Below, in pieces: positions 9,536-17,428 of a stretch of DNA of 41,061 bases. The notes beneath the pieces were generated by a model. The model saw nothing but the letters and a program-made list of their open reading frames with translations. It did not search any database and was not told the origin of the DNA. Source of the stretch: Sedimentisphaerales bacterium (lineage in GTDB: Bacteria > Planctomycetota > Phycisphaerae > Sedimentisphaerales > Anaerobacaceae); the NCBI GenBank assembly GCA_029907605.1, contig JARYLO010000010.1, positions 1-41,061 of the forward strand. Reading direction: 5' to 3'. Position 1 is the stretch's first letter, and every line of letters begins with the position of its first letter. Position numbers and translations under genes: made by a program.

Positions 9536-10747
9536 ATGCACTGGGGCTTGGCAGGCAGGTTGGCGGTATTTATAAGCATCGTCTCTGTCGCCATTGCTGC
9601 TGATTGGCCCAACTGGCGTGGGCCTGATCGCAACGGTATTGCCAGGCAGGAACGGCTAAAGACCGTCTGGCAAGGGGATGTCTCGATACTCTGGAAGGGG
9701 CAGATCGGGACTGGTTTTTCCTCCATGGCGGTCATGGGTGGCCGGGTATATGCAATGGGCAATCGAGCTGAAACAGATAGCGTCTATTGCCTGGATGCAT
9801 TGACCGGCCAGGTGCTCTGGCGGCACAACTACCCATGCCCGCTTTATCCAGACCTGTATGAAGGAGGTCCCTCCGCCACACCTACGGTAGATCAAGGCCG
9901 TGTCTATACCATCAGCAAGGCAGCAGATGCATTCTGCCTGGATGCGGTCACCGGCAAGGTCATATGGAAGCGGCAATTGGCAGAAGAATTGGGCATAAGG
10001 CCTCCCAGATGGTGCTTTGCAGGCTCGCCAGTCATCTATGAGGATCTGGTGATATACAATGCCGGGGACGCAGGCCTTGCATTGATGAAGAAGGATGGTC
10101 AGGTCGCATGGCAGAATGGGACCGGGCCTTGTGGGTATTCCACTGGGGTCATTGGCACCTTGGCAGGGAAGGAAACGGCCGTGCTTATGGGCCTGGCAGA
10201 GGTAGTGGGCGTCGACCCAAGGACAGGCAAGGTGCTCTGGCGATATCCATGGAAGACCAGTTGGGATATCAACGCCGCAGACCCTATCGTGGTTGATGGC
10301 ATGCTCTTTGTCTCATCTGGCTACAACAAGGGTTGTGCACTGCTCAGGATAGAGGCAGATCATCCCGAGGCCATCTGGACTAGCAGGGCCATGTGCAACC
10401 ATATCAATAGCTCCATCCTATGGAACGGCTATATCTATGGCTTTGATGGTCAGGTCGGTGGCGGCGATAGCGGCAAGCTGAGGTGCATTGAGGCCGCATC
10501 TGGCAGGTTGATGTGGAGCGCTGGAGGGATGGGTGTAGGTTCTCTGATCCTGGCCGACGGCAAGCTGGTCATACTATCCGAGAATGGCAGGCTCGTTATT
10601 GCGGATGCCAGGCCTGATGGGTTTAAGGAGCTGGCCTCAGCCCAGATCCTAGAAGGTAAATGTTGGACTTCCCCGGTATTGGCCAATGGGTTGCTCTATG
10701 CAAGGAACGCCGAAGGTCAGATCGTTTGCGTTGACCTACGCCCATAG
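9536..10747 (+). CDS. Exported PQQ-like beta-propeller protein
   Basis: The protein has 403 residues from ATG 9536; an upstream GTG at 9515 is possible, and neither has a convincing ribosome-binding site. A signal peptide ends near A-I-A-A, and the mature protein begins D-W-P-N-W-R-G-P-D-R-N-G, a start typical of planctomycete PQQ-like proteins. Propeller blades are marked by repeats such as Y-C-L-D-A-L-T-G-Q-V-L-W, F-C-L-D-A-V-T-G-K-V-I-W, V-D-P-R-T-G-K-V-L-W and C-I-E-A-A-S-G-R-L-M-W. These folds act as scaffolds or as quinoprotein dehydrogenases. I see no evidence here for a bound PQQ or a defined substrate. It is in the same direction as the pseudopilin before it, 34 bases away. Confidence 0.85.
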   Translation: MHWGLAGRLAVFISIVSVAIAADWPNWRGPDRNGIARQERLKTVWQGDVSILWKGQIGTGFSSMAVMGGRVYAMGNRAETDSVYCLDALTGQVLWRHNYPCPLYPDLYEGGPSATPTVDQGRVYTISKAADAFCLDAVTGKVIWKRQLAEELGIRPPRWCFAGSPVIYEDLVIYNAGDAGLALMKKDGQVAWQNGTGPCGYSTGVIGTLAGKETAVLMGLAEVVGVDPRTGKVLWRYPWKTSWDINAADPIVVDGMLFVSSGYNKGCALLRIEADHPEAIWTSRAMCNHINSSILWNGYIYGFDGQVGGGDSGKLRCIEAASGRLMWSAGGMGVGSLILADGKLVILSENGRLVIADARPDGFKELASAQILEGKCWTSPVLANGLLYARNAEGQIVCVDLRP

Positions 10748-10787
10748 GGCTTCTTGTGACTCCTAATGCGGCAATAAAGGAGGGGCT

Positions 10788-12512
10788 ATGTTCAGAATAA
10801 GTCTTATCGCAGCGATAGCGTTGGTAGTATCTAACCTGGCATGGTCCGTCCAGCTGCCTGTTGCCAATCCTTCTTTCGAGGCACCTGCCATAGATCCTAC
10901 TGGATTTGGGGTGGTGCCTATAGCGGATGGATGGATAGAACTGGATTGCGATGCCATTGGCAGTACCAACACAGGCGTCTTCCTGAATACACCTGAGGGC
11001 AGCCCTGATAGGCTGGAGGATGCAGATGGGTTGCAACTGGCCTTTCTTGGTACCGAGAGGGGCAACGGATTTAGACAGGCCTTGGATACCTGCTATCAGA
11101 CAGGATCTGTGTATAGGCTCAGTGTAGGTATAGGGATATCCTGGCGATTCCCACCCGCTGAGGATGATAGATTATCGCTGGAGTTCCTCTACGAGGACCA
11201 GGCAGGATTGCATCGATTAGTCAGCCGTCAGATCGGTCCTGAAGGTACAAGTTGGAGGCAATTGCTATATGTGGATCTCTTCTTGGTGGTGCAGGCCGAT
11301 GATCCTATTGTGGGCAAGCAGATATGGATAGGTATAGTGTCAGAGGGAAGGCCTGGTGGATTCTGGGTCTTGGACGATCTCAAGCTCGAGCAGTGGTTCG
11401 GCGTTCCGTTGGCCCTGGCCAATCCATCGTTTGAGCTGCCGGCAATAGATCCGACTGGTTCGTCAAAGCTGTTTACTGTAGATGGATGGGTACCCGTTGG
11501 CCCAACAGGATCTGAGATAGGGGTCATCCGTGCTAGTGCCCTTGGCCAACTGGTTGGAGCTGAAGGTTCGCAGGTCGCCTTCATAGAGGCAAGGTACGGC
11601 CTCGGGCTGAGGCAGGATCTGGATTGGAGGTTCATGGAAGGGTGCAAGTATCTGTTCTGTAGCTGTGTGGGTATTTGGCCTTCATCGGTGGCAGAACCTA
11701 ATTCACAACTGAAGGTCAAACTATATGGCGTAGAAAGCGGCGGGGTCGTCGATGTTGCATCAACTAAATGGCGCGCTGAGGACCTGCAGTCAGGGACACT
11801 GACCAGGGGATACCTGTGCTCTGATATGGTTTACCGTAAGGATTCGTGGGCCGGCAGTCAGATCGGCCTGGAGATCACGGCTGGTGGGAACTGGGAGGGC
11901 TTGTGGCTACTAGATAACGTGATCCTAATGGAGTTGATGCCAGAGGAGATACTCGTTCCTAACGGTTCTTTTGAGGAGCCTGCCATCGACCCAAACGGCT
12001 TTGGCGTTGTGCCTTATATGGGGGCATGGACGGAGCTGGATCGCGATCCTCTTGGTAGTACCAACACCGGTTTGTTTATCAACACCGCACAGGGCAGTCC
12101 TGATAGACTTGCAAATGCCACAGGCCTTCAGTTGGCCTTCCTCGGTAGTCAAGAGGGCAATGGGATAGAGCAGGTCTTGGATGCCAAATATAGTTTGGGC
12201 TGTGCATACAGGCTCAGTGTAGGTGTAGGGATCTCCTGGCGATTCCCTCCTGCAGTCCAGGACCGGCTGGAGCTGTATCTGTTTTACCTAGATGATCGGG
12301 GTCGCCACGAGATTTCTGTTGGATCTGTTGGCCCTGCAGGCCTATCATCCAGTCAGCTTGTGCAGGCAGTCTTGTATCTACCTGCAGTAACAAGCGGCGA
12401 TCCATGGTTAGGGAGGCCTATTGGGATTGGGCTGCGTGCAGCAGGACAGGCAGGTGGATTCTGGGTGTTGGACGACGTGAGGCTTTGTGTCTGCGGGATC
12501 GCAGATCAGTGA
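10788..12512 (+). CDS. Secreted protein with three tandem jelly-roll repeats
   Basis: The protein has 574 residues with a good ribosome-binding site (AAAGGAGG about 8 bases before ATG) and a signal peptide cut near residue 20. Three repeats of about 185 residues begin N-P-S-F-E-A-P-A-I-D-P (27), N-P-S-F-E-L-P-A-I-D-P (212) and N-G-S-F-E-E-P-A-I-D-P (392). Each ends G-F-W-V-L-D-D or G-L-W-L-L-D-N. The pattern is that of DUF642-like or galactose-binding-like beta sandwiches found in exported carbohydrate-binding proteins. Repeats 1 and 3 are also close at the DNA level (around 11110-11150 versus 12208-12248), so one is a recent copy; repeat 2 is more diverged. No PEP-CTERM anchor is visible. 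The stop overlaps the start of the next pseudopilin. Confidence 0.75.
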   Translation: MFRISLIAAIALVVSNLAWSVQLPVANPSFEAPAIDPTGFGVVPIADGWIELDCDAIGSTNTGVFLNTPEGSPDRLEDADGLQLAFLGTERGNGFRQALDTCYQTGSVYRLSVGIGISWRFPPAEDDRLSLEFLYEDQAGLHRLVSRQIGPEGTSWRQLLYVDLFLVVQADDPIVGKQIWIGIVSEGRPGGFWVLDDLKLEQWFGVPLALANPSFELPAIDPTGSSKLFTVDGWVPVGPTGSEIGVIRASALGQLVGAEGSQVAFIEARYGLGLRQDLDWRFMEGCKYLFCSCVGIWPSSVAEPNSQLKVKLYGVESGGVVDVASTKWRAEDLQSGTLTRGYLCSDMVYRKDSWAGSQIGLEITAGGNWEGLWLLDNVILMELMPEEILVPNGSFEEPAIDPNGFGVVPYMGAWTELDRDPLGSTNTGLFINTAQGSPDRLANATGLQLAFLGSQEGNGIEQVLDAKYSLGCAYRLSVGVGISWRFPPAVQDRLELYLFYLDDRGRHEISVGSVGPAGLSSSQLVQAVLYLPAVTSGDPWLGRPIGIGLRAAGQAGGFWVLDDVRLCVCGIADQ

Positions 12513-13276
12513 CCAGATCTATCCATGCTGGCCCAAGTGGTCTGAGCCTTGTGGAGATCCTTGTGGTGATGGCCGTCATGTCTGTGCTGATGGCCATGGT
12601 CCTTCCTGCTGCAAGTGCGGTCAGGGATAGGGCAAGGCGGGCGGCCTGTTGTGCGAACCTGCGACAGGTCGGTACCGCCATCCACCTTTACGCCCACGAT
12701 TTTGACGACACCATACCGTTTGGACCAGAGGGCAGACCAGTGACTGGATCGAACTTCTACACCGTTACAGGGAATGTGACCAGCCTTTTATCCCTCGAGG
12801 ATGGTGCACCAGTAGGACTTGGCCTTTTGTTGAGGCACTATCTCGCACAGCAGCCATTGGTGTTGTTCTGTCCGGGGGCCGACCAGCCCTCCGAGGCGAG
12901 GGAGCAGTTGGCATTGGTGGGAAAGGGCCAGGCCCAGTGTGATTACTACTATCGCCACGCCTCCATTGCATTGCTGACAGGCAGGCCCGAGCAGTTCCAT
13001 GTGCGGCTAAGTAGCCTTGGTAGGAACCGTAATGGCCTGCCCATAAGGTCGCTCGTGACCGATGTACAGTTCCTTGCCCACCCATCCCTTGCCCCATTCC
13101 AGGTCAAGACAAGGACCAGCCACAAACGGCAGGTCAGCAACTGCCTCTATGCTGATGGCCATGTCCAGACCTGCAGGAACTATGATGATCGCCTGACCGT
13201 GGACATAGGGACCAGGCCATATGGCGCATTGGATCGGATACTGAAGGTCTTCGAGGTACTGGATGAAGAACCGTGA
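12509..13276 (+). CDS. Pseudopilin (D-G-H-V family) 2
   Basis: The protein has 255 residues. The start is GTG 12509, which overlaps the preceding TGA by four bases (GTGA), a typical coupled start; the longer reading from 12404 runs inside the previous gene. The leader is T-R-S-I-H-A-G-P-S-G, followed by the cleavage region L-S-L-V-E-I-L-V-V-M-A-V, with Leu rather than Phe at +1 and Glu at +5. Conserved C-A-N-L-R-Q-V-G-T-A-I follows, and L-Y-A-D-G-H-V near the C-terminus. The close coupling with the three-repeat secreted protein suggests that the two products act together in export or surface assembly. Confidence 0.87.
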   Translation: MTRSIHAGPSGLSLVEILVVMAVMSVLMAMVLPAASAVRDRARRAACCANLRQVGTAIHLYAHDFDDTIPFGPEGRPVTGSNFYTVTGNVTSLLSLEDGAPVGLGLLLRHYLAQQPLVLFCPGADQPSEAREQLALVGKGQAQCDYYYRHASIALLTGRPEQFHVRLSSLGRNRNGLPIRSLVTDVQFLAHPSLAPFQVKTRTSHKRQVSNCLYADGHVQTCRNYDDRLTVDIGTRPYGALDRILKVFEVLDEEP

Positions 13277-13793
13277 TCAAGCCAACCTGCGCCAGTACAG
13301 TGGTCTAGAGGTCCTGCTCCACAATCTCCCGTACATCCTCATGGTCTGTCTTGGAGGGACAGTCCTGTGGCGATGGCCTGGTAGGTGGTGGGCCATAGGT
13401 TATCTATGTTATGGGCTGATCGGGGCCTTGTGGACCATGCTGTTTGTGTGTCCTTACTGTCGGTTCTGGGGCACAAGGTCCTGTCCGTGCGGCTATGGGC
13501 TGATCGCAGCGACCCTCAGGCAAAGGGCTGACTGCCTCGCCTTCCAGCAGCAGTTTCGCAGGCATATCCCTGTGATAGTGCCGCTCTGGCTGATACCATT
13601 GGTGCCGTTGTTATTAGGTGTATGGCGGGGCATCGACCCTGTCACAACGATCCTTACAATCGCATTCTCTGTAGATGGCTTCTTGATCCTGCCGCTAGTC
13701 TCCAGGCGGTGTGGATGTAAGGACTGCCCGCAGAAGGCCGCTTGCCCCTGGATGAGGCGGCTTGAAACCAGACCGACCTGCACATTAGAATGA
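13263..13793 (+). CDS. Cys-rich inner-membrane protein of unknown function
   Basis: The protein has 176 residues. ATG 13263 overlaps the pseudopilin end by 14 bases, so the two are probably cotranslated. There are about four hydrophobic segments (roughly residues 23-37, 41-62, 96-118, 122-140). Two Cys clusters are present: C-P-Y-C-x7-C-P-C near 63-76 and, at the C-terminal cytoplasmic or periplasmic tail, C-G-C-K-D-C-P-x5-C-P. The spacing suggests metal or iron-sulfur binding. I do not recognise a named family. It could be a small redox or assembly factor linked to the pseudopilin operon, but that is inference from position only. Confidence 0.65.
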   Translation: MKNRDQANLRQYSGLEVLLHNLPYILMVCLGGTVLWRWPGRWWAIGYLCYGLIGALWTMLFVCPYCRFWGTRSCPCGYGLIAATLRQRADCLAFQQQFRRHIPVIVPLWLIPLVPLLLGVWRGIDPVTTILTIAFSVDGFLILPLVSRRCGCKDCPQKAACPWMRRLETRPTCTLE

Positions 13794-13800
13794 GATTGTT

Positions 13801-13886
13801 GGAGCAGTGGCCGAGTGGTTTAAGGCGGCGGTCTTGAAAACCGCTTCACCCTTCGGGTGACGGGGGTTCGAATCCCTCCTGCTCCG
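13801..13886 (+). tRNA. tRNA-Ser (anticodon TGA)
   Basis: Acceptor GGAGCAG (13801-13807) pairs with CTGCTCC (13879-13885), with discriminator G. The anticodon stem GCGGT/ACCGC encloses loop CTTGAAA, anticodon TGA. A long variable arm with stem CACCC/GGGTG (type II tRNA, as expected for Ser) and a T loop TTCGAAT are present. CCA is not encoded. It starts 7 bases after the preceding gene stop. On the opposite strand the histidine kinase reading frame ends inside this tRNA. Confidence 0.96.
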
Positions 13887-15306
13887 TTAGGGCCCGGCCG
13901 AAGACAAGTCTGACCGTGAAGAGGCCATCTGGCCGGACCTCTGCATGGGCCGATCCCCCAATTGCCTGCATCAGGCGTTCAACTATGGTAAGCCCCAGAC
14001 CACAGTGACTACCAGTGGCCGTCCTTGCGGGATCCGCCCTCCAGAAGGGCTCAAACACATGCCTTGCCTGTTCGCTGGTCAGCCTACAGCCGGTGTTGGA
14101 TATAGTCATCTCAACGAACTGACCTAATTGACGGCCGGCTATGCATATCTGGCCCGACTGATCCGCATATTCTGTTGCATTCTCCAGTAGGTTGCAGACG
14201 ACCATCTGTAACAATTGCCTATCCGCAGTCACTGACAAGTCGGCTGGCAGCAGGTTCTTGAACTCGAGCTGTCTGGCGGCTGCCCGCTGTTCGAACTGCG
14301 TCCAACATGAATCGATCAGTCCGAATAGCCCTATTCGCTCCTTGCGTAGCGGTATTCGCTTACCTTCTAAACGCGCCAGTAGTAACAGATTGTGGACCAT
14401 CGCCTCCATGGCCTGAACGATCTGATAAGAGGCGGACAAGGCCGAGCGGTATTCGTGTGATTCACGCGTCCTTTGCAGGGCTACCTCGATGGTAGTCCGT
14501 ATCCCAGCCAGTGGGGTCCTCAGTTCATGTGCCACATCTGCTGAAAAACGCCTTTCCCTCTCAAAGGCCTCTTGGAGCCTGTCGAGGAGTTGATTGAGCC
14601 TCGTCGCAATGGGCACAAGTTCGCCGGGAATGGCACCATCGTCTATCCGGGCTCCCAGGTCCTCCTCCTTTATGGCCGCGATCTGGCTGGCCATTGAGTT
14701 TATTGGGGCAAGCCCCCTATTGGCTACGTGGCCAGCCACGAACACAGATAGCCCTGTCGTTAGACCTGCTGCACATATAAGCAACCACCTGACCATCGCG
14801 ATCTGCCTTAAGAGCTCCGTGGCATCTGCGGCAACTAGCATGGTAAAATGATCCACGGCAATGCCTTTGGTGTTGTCTTGTTCATCATCTTCTGCAGCCA
14901 GAGGCCGAAAGGTCAGCCAGGCAGCCCTTATGGGCCTTTCATCCTTTTCTTGGATCATCGCAAAGGCCAGCTCGTTTGGCCGTGTGGAGATCCGGTCCAA
15001 TGCCATCTGCTTGCCTGGTGGCCAGGCCGCCACTACCTGGCCTTTACTATCCCAGATCTGCAGGTACGTTAGGCCATCCTCACCAGCGAAGGCAGGGACC
15101 TGGCGGATGGCGCTATTCAGCTCTATGCCTTCCTGATCGACCTCAGTAGATCCTGCTACGATCCCTGCCAGCGATCCCAGTGAGGCGTCGAATTGTGCAA
15201 GAAGGGCATGGCGTATCATCAGGTAGACGACCGTGCCAAAGAAAAACAGGAGGATCAGGACCCAGCAGAAGACATTGACAATGAGCCTGGACTTTAAAGA
15301 GGGCAT
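13846..15306 (-). CDS. Sensor histidine kinase (OmpR-system partner, HAMP)
   Basis: The protein has 486 residues. TM1 is about 9-31, a periplasmic sensor domain about 32-170, TM2 about 172-193, and HAMP about 195-248. The HisKA box is A-D-V-A-H-E-L-R-T-P with phospho-acceptor H260. The HATPase N-box is N-L-L-E-N-A (372-377) and the G-box C-G-L-G-L-T-I-V near 435-442. The start ATG shares one base with the response-regulator stop (TAATG). The last 13 codons are read from the complement of the tRNA-Ser gene, ending P-P-S-P-E-G, so the native C-terminus overlaps the tRNA by 41 bases. It probably autophosphorylates and passes phosphate to the regulator encoded upstream; the neighbouring PepSY protein may be its ligand or modulator. 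Confidence 0.92.
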   Translation of the reverse strand: MPSLKSRLIVNVFCWVLILLFFFGTVVYLMIRHALLAQFDASLGSLAGIVAGSTEVDQEGIELNSAIRQVPAFAGEDGLTYLQIWDSKGQVVAAWPPGKQMALDRISTRPNELAFAMIQEKDERPIRAAWLTFRPLAAEDDEQDNTKGIAVDHFTMLVAADATELLRQIAMVRWLLICAAGLTTGLSVFVAGHVANRGLAPINSMASQIAAIKEEDLGARIDDGAIPGELVPIATRLNQLLDRLQEAFERERRFSADVAHELRTPLAGIRTTIEVALQRTRESHEYRSALSASYQIVQAMEAMVHNLLLLARLEGKRIPLRKERIGLFGLIDSCWTQFEQRAAARQLEFKNLLPADLSVTADRQLLQMVVCNLLENATEYADQSGQICIAGRQLGQFVEMTISNTGCRLTSEQARHVFEPFWRADPARTATGSHCGLGLTIVERLMQAIGGSAHAEVRPDGLFTVRLVFGRALTEQEGFEPPSPEG

Positions 15307-15995
15307 TATTGGCCTGCCTTCAGCATATAGCCCCTGCCTCTTATGGTTTGGATGAGGCTGGGCTTGCGCGGTCGATCCAGTTTCTTTCGCAGGTAACCGA
15401 TGTACACATCAACCACATTGCTCGAGGCAGTTGACTCGAACTGATAGACATGTTCCCAGATATCGGTGCGGCTTACTACCTGACCAGCCCGCATAGCAAG
15501 GTACTCAAGGAGTGCATACTCCTTAGCCGTAAGCCGGATCTCCTGACCTGCCAGCCACACCCTTTGCGATATCAGGTCTATGAACAAATCGCCTAACTGT
15601 ATGGTTGGGTTCTTTTGGGCGTAACGCCTTCGAATCAATGCCCTGGTACGGGCAAGCAGTTCCTGGAACGAGAATGGCTTTACCAGATAGTCATCCGCGC
15701 CCAGGTCAAGACCGGTTACCCTATCCTGCAATGTATCTTTGGCGGTCAGGATCAATACTGACGTCTGCTTGTTCTTGGCCCTCAGTTGCTTGAGGATCTC
15801 CAGGCCATCTAGACCGGGCAGCATGATATCAAGGATGATCACATCATAGTCATTGGTAGTGGCGTGCCAAAGGCCTTCCTCACCGTCGGCAGCACTGTCC
15901 ACTGCAAATCCATGTTCTTGCAGGCCACTGACCAGGGAATGCCTCAATGGTTGGTAATCTTCGATGACCAATAGACGCATACCTGTCTTGGCCAT
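15306..15995 (-). CDS. OmpR-family response regulator
   Basis: The protein has 229 residues from ATG 15995. A GTG at 16025 would lie inside a long hairpin and is less likely. The receiver domain has the acidic pair E12-D13, phospho-acceptor D56 (V-I-I-L-D-I-M-L-P) and K106 (V-K-P-F). The C-terminal winged-helix DNA-binding domain shows L-T-A-K-E-Y-A-L-L-E-Y-L, V-V-S-R-T-D-I-W and V-D-V-Y-I-G-Y-L-R-K-K-L, ending R-G-R-G-Y-M-L. It forms an operon with the kinase downstream and follows the PepSY gene. A 17-bp inverted repeat sits just upstream of the start. Confidence 0.93.
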   Translation of the reverse strand: MAKTGMRLLVIEDYQPLRHSLVSGLQEHGFAVDSAADGEEGLWHATTNDYDVIILDIMLPGLDGLEILKQLRAKNKQTSVLILTAKDTLQDRVTGLDLGADDYLVKPFSFQELLARTRALIRRRYAQKNPTIQLGDLFIDLISQRVWLAGQEIRLTAKEYALLEYLAMRAGQVVSRTDIWEHVYQFESTASSNVVDVYIGYLRKKLDRPRKPSLIQTIRGRGYMLKAGQ

Positions 15996-16001
15996 AATGA
16001 T

Positions 16002-16037
16002 AACCGCTAAGTAGTGGCCAGCCACTACTTAGCGGTT
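16002..16037. repeat. Perfect 17-bp inverted repeat with 2-base spacer upstream of response regulator
   Basis: Left arm 16002-16018 (AACCGCTAAGTAGTGGC) and right arm 16021-16037 are exact reverse complements, separated by CA. It begins 7 bases upstream of the response-regulator ATG. No T-run follows on either strand, so it does not look like an intrinsic terminator. It could be an operator dyad for autoregulation, or a messenger hairpin controlling translation of the regulator. Confidence 0.85.
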
Positions 16038-16070
16038 CTGTGAGATTCCCTTGCCTTATCTAGATACCCC

Positions 16071-16638
16071 CTAGTCATCCTCCTGTTGGTCTTCTTCTTC
16101 CTCGGTCCCCAGGAGCGTCCCATCTGGTGCTACCTTTAGTTCTAGCTCCTGACCATCGAGTACGATTTCCGCCTCATACACTGCTTGGCCGTCCTGGTCC
16201 TCAAGTTCTATCTCCTTCTATCTCCTTTACCTGACCACCTGCCTGGAGGATGGTCTGCCTGACTGCTTGAGGTACCTGGTCGATCGAGACATGCTGATCC
16301 TGATCCTCCTCTTCTTCCTCCTGATCCTCGTCATCTAGGTCCTCCTTGTCCTTGCCAGCTATGAGCCCCCCATCAGCAGCAAACTTGAGCTCCTTCTTCT
16401 GGCCATTTACTAAGGCCTTGACCTCATAGATGGTCTGCCCCTCTTCTGTTTCCATCTCTACCGACTGTATGGTCCCTCCGAGGGCCAGGACCGCAGCCCT
16501 TACTGGCTCAGGGACCTGGTCGATCCTGAGGGCCTGGTCCTTTCCGGACCGCTCCTTGGTAACCGCTGCCCCCACACAGACTAGCAGCCCAGAGACGATC
16601 AGTAATCCTACCGTCAATTTCCAGTGTCGCTTTAGCAT
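16071..16638 (-). pseudogene. Exported double-PepSY protein, frameshifted by a 10-bp tandem duplication
   Basis: The reading frame from ATG 16638 (AGGAG upstream) gives a signal-like N-terminus and a first PepSY-type repeat (I-D-Q-V-P-E-P-V-R-A-A-V, Y-E-V-K-A-L-V-N-G-Q). An Asp/Glu-rich linker follows, then the start of a second repeat (I-D-Q-V-P-Q-A-V-R-Q-T-I). It then stops at 16201. Two exact copies of TTCTATCTCC stand at 16206-16215 and 16216-16225 (plus strand). Removing one copy restores a frame that completes the second repeat (Q-A-V-Y-E-A-E-I-V-L-D-G-Q) and ends at TAG 16071-16073. So the ancestral protein had about 185 residues and two matched repeats; the present one has 145. PepSY proteins often accompany two-component systems and modulate proteases or sensors; here a regulator and a kinase follow. 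Confidence 0.82.
16206..16225. repeat. 10-bp perfect tandem duplication inside PepSY gene
   Basis: TTCTATCTCC occurs twice, head to tail. One unit is not a multiple of three, so gain or loss of a copy switches the 3' part of the gene out of or into frame. Confidence 0.93.
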
Positions 16639-16783
16639 AGACTTTCTCCTTTAAAGAAAACCGCATACCGAGCCGGGTACACACCCAGCGAACAATAAGA
16701 AGCTTATACAACCGACGATGAGATTATCGTGAGAAGCCTGTCTTTTTTCTAGCAATGGCAACCTCTTGGTCTCAGTCTGGAGC

Positions 16784-16800
16784 ACTGCCATTTTGGCAGT
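16784..16800. promoter_or_regulatory. Dyad upstream of sigma-54 promoter (possible enhancer-binding site)
   Basis: ACTGCCA-TTT-TGGCAGT is a perfect 7-bp inverted repeat. It lies about 63 bases upstream of the -24 element of the hsp20 promoter, roughly where a sigma-54 activator binds. It also sits in the intergenic space of the divergent PepSY gene, so it could serve that gene instead. Confidence 0.45.
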
Positions 16801-16862
16801 CCATCCTCAACTGCAGCCTCACCTATCCCCTTTCTGTGCGCGTATATTCCTCCATGGGATGG

Positions 16863-16878
16863 TGGCACGGACTTTGCT
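16863..16878 (+). promoter_or_regulatory. Sigma-54 (-24/-12) promoter of hsp20
   Basis: TGGCACG-GACT-TTGCT matches the sigma-54 consensus TGGCACG-N4-TTGCW at every fixed position with correct spacing. The predicted start of transcription is near 16890, giving a leader of about 38 bases before ATG 16928. Confidence 0.82.
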
Positions 16879-16927
16879 ATTGGTCTTGGTGAAGCCGCGA
16901 AGATCCAAAGAAAGGAGGTGATGGCAT

Positions 16928-17359
16928 ATGTTGGTCAAACGAAGAAGGGATGAATTGGCGGAGTTGACCAAGAGCGTCAATGATCTGTTCGAGGGCTTCT
17001 TCAAGAGGTGGGACTGGCCTTTCGTAGGTCAAAGGGCGTGGCCCGTAGTAGACGTCCTTGATGAGGACGACGCCGTAGTGGTCAGGGCGGAGGTCCCTGG
17101 TTGCAAGCCTGAGGAGATCGATATATCCATCAGAGGAGACGTCCTGACCATTACTGGCGAGAAGAAGCAGACCAAGGAGGTACAAGAAAAGGGCTACTAC
17201 CACGCAGAGAGTGCCTATGGCAGCTTCAGGCGGGATATCTACTTGCCTACAGAGGTGGAGACCGACAAGGTCGAGGCCTCCTGCAAGGATGGTATCCTGA
17301 CCATAAGGTTGCCGAAGGCACAAGAGGCCAGGGCCGTAAAGATCAAGGTCAAGGGCTAG
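16928..17359 (+). CDS. Small heat-shock protein Hsp20 (alpha-crystallin family)
   Basis: The protein has 143 residues. A near-perfect ribosome-binding site AAAGGAGGTG (16911-16920) precedes ATG 16928; the ATG at 16921 is out of frame. The alpha-crystallin domain runs from about residue 38 (W-P-V-V-D-V) to 132, with V-R-A-E-V-P-G and Y-G-S-F-R-R near 97-102. The C-terminal tail has an I-K-V-K form rather than the canonical I-x-I. It acts as an ATP-independent holdase that binds unfolding proteins in the cytoplasm. It is monocistronic: a sigma-54 promoter in front, a strong terminator behind. Confidence 0.96.
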   Translation: MLVKRRRDELAELTKSVNDLFEGFFKRWDWPFVGQRAWPVVDVLDEDDAVVVRAEVPGCKPEEIDISIRGDVLTITGEKKQTKEVQEKGYYHAESAYGSFRRDIYLPTEVETDKVEASCKDGILTIRLPKAQEARAVKIKVKG

Positions 17360-17398
17360 TCTGTACCTCGGCCCTTGTAGCTGTAACTGTCCGCCAAC

Positions 17399-17428
17399 GC
17401 GACTGGTATTACGCCAGTCGCTTTTTTT
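17399..17428 (+). terminator. Intrinsic terminator after hsp20
   Basis: GCGACTGG (17399-17406), loop TATTACG, CCAGTCGC (17414-17421), then seven T. The A/T tract also contains the stop codon of the convergent mnmA-pseudopilin gene (17427-17429), so the hairpin lies directly beyond that gene and may stop both transcripts. Confidence 0.93.
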
